From Sphingomonadales bacterium 12-68-11 (GTDB taxonomy: Bacteria > Pseudomonadota > Alphaproteobacteria > Sphingomonadales > Sphingomonadaceae), in contig NCCV01000001.1 in the NCBI GenBank assembly GCA_002279825.1, positions 310,001 to 374,000 on the forward strand: DNA of 64,000 nucleotides, read 5' to 3'. Position 1 is the first letter of the stretch. Each line of letters begins with the position of its first letter. A model generated the notes under the pieces. That model made no database searches and was not told where the DNA came from. It saw only the letters and a list, made by a program, of their open reading frames with translations. Shown piece by piece: positions 60,304 to 64,000 of this stretch. The position numbers were made by a program, and so were the translations under genes.

Positions 60304-60939
60304 TCAGCGATAGAACACATGGTTGTCGATGGTCGCGACCTTGCGGTGCGCCCAGCGCGGCCGAACGTAAGTCGCGTGGAAGAACAGCGCGTCGTCGACT
60401 TGGCTGTCCCACAGATCGCGGTGCGCGATATGCGCCAGCGCGACGGCCTTGCGCCACGCCGAAGAGCGTTCGTCTGCGCCCGGCACGCGGCCGCCGCGCA
60501 CGAACGAGAACTGCCCGCGCTGGGTGACGACGCCGCAATAGTCGCTCGGGAAGCGCCCGGAAGCGGCGCGGTTGACGACCACCCGCCCGACGGCAAGCTG
60601 CCCATCAAGCGGCTCGCCGCGTGCCTCAAAGTAGATCGCCTGCGCGAGGCAGCGCATATCGTGGGAGAGCGGCTGATCCGCCGGCATCTCCGCAACCAGC
60701 GCATGGAGCGAAGCCGCTTCGGCAGGCTCGGCGGGCTGGTCGGGTAGCGGCTGGACGACCGGCTCCGCAACGAAGCGGATCGTCTCGGCCGGTGTGGAAG
60801 ACGGAGCCGCCTCGGCGGCGGCGGGCGCGCTATCGCCGGTATCGGCGGCGGCCCAGGCTTGCGCGGCGCCCAACAGGGCGGCGCAGAAAGTTGCGGACAA
60901 GGCCAGGGCCCCGATCCGCTTCGTCGAAACAGTCATCAA
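60304..60939 (-). CDS. cell wall hydrolase (SleB/hydrolase_2 family)
   Basis: 211 residues with a signal peptide (about 1-30, ends near AWAAAD), a Pro/Ala-rich linker (30-85) and a C-terminal SleB-type domain: CLAQAIYFEARGEPLDGQLAV carries the catalytic Glu, followed by VVNRAASGRFP, CGVVTQRGQFSF and HATYVRPRW. Predicted lytic transglycosylase in the periplasm. A second in-frame ATG lies one codon downstream. The 194 nt gap before the DUF1491 gene holds no gene. Confidence 0.9.
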   Translation of the reverse strand: MMTVSTKRIGALALSATFCAALLGAAQAWAAADTGDSAPAAAEAAPSSTPAETIRFVAEPVVQPLPDQPAEPAEAASLHALVAEMPADQPLSHDMRCLAQAIYFEARGEPLDGQLAVGRVVVNRAASGRFPSDYCGVVTQRGQFSFVRGGRVPGADERSSAWRKAVALAHIAHRDLWDSQVDDALFFHATYVRPRWAHRKVATIDNHVFYR

Positions 60940-61133
60940 ACCTTTTACTCAGGGCGGTGAGCGGACCTGCGCAGGCGGGGGCGGGCGGGCTCGAGCCGAG
61001 GCTCTTCGTCCGATCCGTCCCAAGGCCTGCCGGCCGCTCCCCGTCTGCGCACGGACACTCGCGGCCTGAATACCGCGAACACCGCCTGCGCTGTAAGGAA
61101 GTGGCCGGCCGCCTAGCCGCCGGCGATTTAAAG

Positions 61134-61475
61134 TCAACGAGAAATTAACGTGTCGTCGATGAAGCGTTCACCGTTCGCGATATCCAGTTCGACGATCCAG
61201 AGGTCATTGTCCTGTTTGCTTCGGCGGTCGCAGTATTCCCAGAACTCTCTATTTTCTTCAATGCTTTGCTTGCGCGTCAGGGTCCACTTTCGGCTGCCAT
61301 CCGCTTGCGGCATGCGTTCGTAAGCTGCGGCGCCGGCGCCATTGACGCAACAAATCGCCAGGATCGTGCCTGCTTCGCGATCGCCCTTTGCGATCACGGT
61401 TGCGAACCCGCCTGCGGCCTGAACGGCACGGATCATCCCCGCGACTTCGAGGTGGGCGGGCAGGCGCGACTCCAC
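61134..61475 (-). CDS. DUF1491 family protein
   Basis: 113 residues, GTG start at 61475 four bases after the thioesterase stop. DUF1491 pattern: RLPAHLEVAGMIRAVQAAGGFATVI, AKGDREAGTILAI and YERMPQADGSRKW. Function unknown; small cytosolic protein of alphaproteobacteria. Last gene of a minus-strand run (dnaQ-side to here). Confidence 0.88.
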   Translation of the reverse strand: MESRLPAHLEVAGMIRAVQAAGGFATVIAKGDREAGTILAICCVNGAGAAAYERMPQADGSRKWTLTRKQSIEENREFWEYCDRRSKQDNDLWIVELDIANGERFIDDTLISR

Positions 61476-61478
61476 CTG

Positions 61479-61961
61479 TCAGCCCTCCGCGCGGTAGCCG
61501 GCGAGGCCGGCCAGCGCGATGTGCGAACGCATGAAAGTTCCCGTGCCGCGCCCGATCTCGTCGCCGTCTTCGTCGACCAGGTGCGCCTCGGCCACGAACA
61601 CGCGCCGCCGGCCGCTGATCCACGTGCCCTCTGCGATCACGCGGCCCGCGCGTACCGGCTTGGTGAAATGCAGGTTGAACGCGGTGGTCAGCAGGAAGCG
61701 GTCGGACACGAGCGAATTCGCCGCATAGAACGCCGCGTCGTCGAGCATCTTGAAATAGAGCGTGCCGTGCGCCGCGCCCGCCGCGTGATAATACGCCGGA
61801 TCGACCTCGAACGTGATCCGCGAGCGACCCGCGGCGGGAATCTCCAGCCGCGAGGCGAACAGCCGATTGATCGGCGCCGAGCGGTAGAGCGTTTCCAGCG
61901 CGCGAAAGTGAACCGCCGCCCCGCTCTGGCCCGCCTCAGGCGGCGTCGCGGTCCGCGGCAT
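61479..61961 (-). CDS. PaaI family hotdog-fold thioesterase
   Basis: 160 residues. Hotdog domain with HAAGAAHGTLYFKMLDDAAFY, TTAFNLHFTKPVRAG and a C-terminal GRGTGTFMRS; the HGTLYFKMLDDA helix contains the catalytic region. Probably cleaves acyl-CoA thioesters. Its start overlaps the ptsN end by 26 bases. Confidence 0.88.
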   Translation of the reverse strand: MPRTATPPEAGQSGAAVHFRALETLYRSAPINRLFASRLEIPAAGRSRITFEVDPAYYHAAGAAHGTLYFKMLDDAAFYAANSLVSDRFLLTTAFNLHFTKPVRAGRVIAEGTWISGRRRVFVAEAHLVDEDGDEIGRGTGTFMRSHIALAGLAGYRAEG

Positions 61962-62397
61962 TCGTCAGCAGGCTGTACAGCGCGGCGGCATCGGGGGCGT
62001 CGCTCATCGCTTCGTGCATCCGGTCGTCGCGGGCGAGGCGGGAAATCGCGGCGAGCGCATGGAGATGAGTAGCGCCGCTGTTTTCCGGAGAGAGCAGGCC
62101 GAACACCAGATCGACCGGCAATCCGTCCGCCGCGGCGAAGTCGGCTGGCTGGCTCAGCTTGATCAGCGCCGCGACCGGCCGCCGCAGGCCGGCGATGCGC
62201 GCGTGCGGGATCGCCACGCCGCGCCCGAACCCGGTGCTGCCGAGCCGCTCGCGCTCTTCGAGCTGCTCCAGCACCAAGGCGGGATCGAGTTCCCAGCCGG
62301 CCGCGAACAGCCGGCTGAGCGCCGCCAGGATCGACGGCTTGTCCGCCGCATCGGCGAAGGCGACCGCCTCGGGCTTGACGGCAAAGAAGGACGGCAT
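61936..62397 (-). CDS. ptsN: PTS IIA-type protein of the nitrogen PTS (PtsN)
   Basis: 153 residues from ATG 62397 (a GTG at 62418 is possible). IIA(Ntr) fold with the phospho-histidine in GRGVAIPHARIAGL, and the HLHALAAISRLARDD helix near the end. It receives phosphate from NPr and regulates nitrogen, potassium and stress responses. Follows hpf in the same direction; this hpf-ptsN order is conserved in Proteobacteria (normally after rpoN, which is not here). Confidence 0.9.
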   Translation of the reverse strand: MPSFFAVKPEAVAFADAADKPSILAALSRLFAAGWELDPALVLEQLEERERLGSTGFGRGVAIPHARIAGLRRPVAALIKLSQPADFAAADGLPVDLVFGLLSPENSGATHLHALAAISRLARDDRMHEAMSDAPDAAALYSLLTNAADRDAA

Positions 62398-62512
62398 CGG
62401 TCGGGGGCTCTCATTCACAAGATAAACATCACCGGCTCGCGCATCGAGCTCTCGGCATCTAAAAAGGAAGAATCGTCGGGATCGTGGACCCCCCAAGTGG
62501 CCCCGGGGGCGA

Positions 62513-63076
62513 TTAGGATGGTTCGACCCAGCCTATCGATCCGTCGTCGCGTCGATACACCATATTATGGCGGCCGGTTCCAGCATTTTTGAAGAACAGC
62601 GCGTTGGTGTGCCGCAGATCGAGCATCATCACGGCATCCGATACGCTGCATTCGGGAATGTCGGTGCGGGTCTCCGCGACGACCGCGGGCGCATCCGGCG
62701 CTTCTTCGGATTCGGGCTCGCCGATGTCGAACACGGTATAGGCCGCTTCTTCCTGGCGCTGCGCGTGGTCGGCCTGCTCGTGGCGGTCCTTGAGACGGCG
62801 CTTGTAGCGGCGGAGCTGCTTCTCGACCTTTTCGGCGGCCTGGTCGAACGCATGGTGGGCGTCATGCGCCTGGCCGTGGCTCTTGAGGATCAGGCCGTGA
62901 TTGACATGGACCACGATGTCGCAGGCGAACCCGTTGGCAGGGGCCTTGCCGAAAGTGACTTGCGACGAGATCGCGCGGCTGAAGTGCTTCTGGCTGATCG
63001 CAGAGAGCCGGTCGGAAGCGTGCTCCTGAAGCGCCGCGCCCGTGTCCACTTGGTGTCCTGAAACGCGAATGTCCAT
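62513..63076 (-). CDS. hpf: long-form ribosome hibernation-promoting factor
   Basis: 187 residues: N-terminal S30AE domain (about 1-105; MDIRVSGHQVDTGAALQEH and HVNHGLILKSHGQAHDAHHAFD) and the C-terminal dimerisation domain of the long form (VSDAVMMLDLRHTNALFFKN, NMVYRRDDGSIGWVEP). Binds ribosomes in stationary phase and dimerises them to 100S. GGAGGAGAG precedes the ATG. Confidence 0.94.
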   Translation of the reverse strand: MDIRVSGHQVDTGAALQEHASDRLSAISQKHFSRAISSQVTFGKAPANGFACDIVVHVNHGLILKSHGQAHDAHHAFDQAAEKVEKQLRRYKRRLKDRHEQADHAQRQEEAAYTVFDIGEPESEEAPDAPAVVAETRTDIPECSVSDAVMMLDLRHTNALFFKNAGTGRHNMVYRRDDGSIGWVEPS

Positions 63077-63115
63077 GGGATCGGGCTCTCCTCCAGTTGT
63101 GAGTGCCCCGGCGGA

Positions 63116-63799
63116 TCAGTGCAGCCAGAGCGGGGATTCCAACGTCTCGACGAACGCTTTGTGCCGCAGCAGCTCCGCAGCCGACGGCGCATGGGGACGG
63201 GCCGGGCGCAGCGGGCGCTGGGGCGCGCGAACGGCGGCAAGGCGAACCACGCTGACGCTGCTTTCCGCCGCCAGTTCGAGCCCGATCTGCCGCCCGCCAG
63301 TCAGTTCGACATACACTTGCGCGAGCAGCTCGGCGTCGAGCAGCGCGCCGTGGAGCACGCGGTGGCTGCGATCGACGCCGTAGCGGGTGCACAGCGCGTC
63401 GAGCGAATGCTTGGCGCCCGGGTGGCGGCGGCGGGCGAGGGCCAGCGTGTCGATCATGCGGTCGAGCCCCACCGCCGGATGGCCGCACAGGCTGAGCTCG
63501 CGATTGAGGAAGCCGAAATCGAACTGCGCGTTGTGCGCCACCAGCGGCGTATCGGCGAGGAACTCGAGCAGTTCGAGCGCGTGCATGTCGAACGCCGGCT
63601 TGCTGGCGAGGAAGGCGTCGTTCAGCCCGTGAATCCGTTCCGCCTCGATCGGCATCGGCCGGCCGGGATTGAAGTAAGCGTGGAACGTGCGGCCAGTCGG
63701 CACGCGGTTGACCAGCTCGATGCAGCCGATCTCCACCATCCGGTCGCCGCCCTGGGGGTCGATGCCGGTGGTCTCGGTGTCAAACACGATTTCGCGCAT
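63116..63799 (-). CDS. dnaQ: DNA polymerase III epsilon subunit (3'-5' exonuclease)
   Basis: 227 residues from ATG 63799. DEDDh exonuclease: FDTETTGIDP (first acidic pair), VAHNAQFDFGFLN, and HGALLDAELLAQVY with the general-base histidine. Proofreading subunit of the replicative polymerase. coaE lies directly upstream in the same direction (39 nt), the order known from alphaproteobacteria. Confidence 0.94.
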   Translation of the reverse strand: MREIVFDTETTGIDPQGGDRMVEIGCIELVNRVPTGRTFHAYFNPGRPMPIEAERIHGLNDAFLASKPAFDMHALELLEFLADTPLVAHNAQFDFGFLNRELSLCGHPAVGLDRMIDTLALARRRHPGAKHSLDALCTRYGVDRSHRVLHGALLDAELLAQVYVELTGGRQIGLELAAESSVSVVRLAAVRAPQRPLRPARPHAPSAAELLRHKAFVETLESPLWLH

Positions 63800-63838
63800 C
63801 ACCCGATTATTGCGCCCGCGCCGGGCGGCTTGCAAGGG

Positions 63839-64000
63839 TCAGCCGCGCAGCTTCTCCACCAGCGCCGCAACCTGGTCCTCGGTCGCGGCGAGAGACCCCC
63901 CGGTATCAATGACATAGTTGGCGCGCGCGCGCTTTTCGGCGTCGGGTAACTGAAGCGCCAGGATCTGCGCGAAGCGTTCCGGCGTCATGCCGGGGCGGGC
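63839..64000 (-). CDS. coaE: dephospho-CoA kinase, C-terminal part
   Basis: Open at the right edge; 53 residues are visible. Translated, the end reads [17 protein letters not shown], then [19 protein letters not shown] and a helix ending LVEKLRG. This matches the C-terminal helix and the YVIDT strand of CoaE, the last enzyme of CoA synthesis. It is too close to the edge to appear as a full gene. Located upstream of dnaQ in the same orientation. Confidence 0.85.
   Translation of the reverse strand, partial: ARPGMTPERFAQILALQLPDAEKRARANYVIDTGGSLAATEDQVAALVEKLRG

Noticed and set aside
1-64000. CRISPR arrays, rRNA genes, transposases or integrases
   Set aside because: No regularly spaced repeats, no rRNA sequence and no such protein motifs were seen anywhere.

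Overview
The window is 64 kb of GC-rich DNA from an alphaproteobacterium, almost certainly a member of the order Sphingomonadales (Sphingomonadaceae or Erythrobacteraceae). The family content points there: PEPxxWA-type sorting proteins, MmcB, a PAS_5-type PAS protein, a PopZ-like DUF2497 protein, a UrcA-like protein, DUF1491, DUF2093, DUF6152, COQ7 and two LytS/LytTR pairs. It is chromosomal core sequence with a few accessory insertions. Coding density is very high: no gap between genes reaches 300 bases (the longest are about 14739-14994 and 50961-51176), and many adjacent genes overlap by 1 or 4 nt at ATGA, GTGA or TGATG junctions. The organism and its lifestyle are inferred from family content only.

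Layout. 1-3976: start of purH (left edge), heparinase II/III family gene, rpe, and a divergent M20 amidohydrolase. 4049-4125: tRNA-Arg(CCG). 4126-6600: a small, visibly AT-richer island behind the tRNA holding a DUF1643 gene, a membrane-anchored dCTP-deaminase-fold protein whose usual catalytic residues appear replaced, a possible double MazG-like helical protein and a small possible regulator. 6689-11347: ECF sigma factor, receptor-type Ser/Thr kinase and two PEPxxWA-CTERM exported proteins. 11457-14165: DUF6152 and other secreted or unknown proteins, including an orphan pair. 14235-21955: MmcB, a fatty acid hydroxylase/sterol desaturase with DUF2141, a PAS protein, an M48 protease with DsbA-like thioredoxin, and a LytS/LytTR two-component system. 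22066-29751: nadC (apparent CTG start), tadA, rpmB, an operon DUF2093/M23/phytase-like, divergent xseA and purD with overlapping start codons, and coq7.

29748-41926: adenosine kinase-like gene, a lipoprotein, a repeat protein, then a ten-gene suf operon on the minus strand (Rrf2 regulator, sufB, secreted hypothetical, DUF559, sufC, sufD, sufS, sufT, sufA, small hypothetical) for Fe-S cluster assembly, followed by pyrD and ggt. 42074-48574: acyl-CoA synthetase, a fused ThiS-ThiG gene behind a MerC gene, ctaA with cutA, and rplM-rpsI with a strong terminator. 48602-57829: small membrane protein, metallophosphoesterase and diacylglycerol-kinase-like pair, a second LytS/LytTR pair, class I fumarase, a PIMT-like protein with a TolC outer membrane channel, and DUF2497. 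57861-64000: ferredoxin-like protein, CBS protein, ErpA-type A-type carrier, xth, cell wall hydrolase, DUF1491, thioesterase, ptsN, hpf, dnaQ and the end of coaE.

The most interesting parts are the nucleotide-themed cassette behind tRNA-Arg, the captured REP element that forms the C-terminus of the suf regulator, a nuclease-like DUF559 gene inside the suf operon, and the ThiS-ThiG fusion whose sulfur-carrying Gly-Gly is internal. No CRISPR array, rRNA, transposase, integrase or riboswitch was seen.
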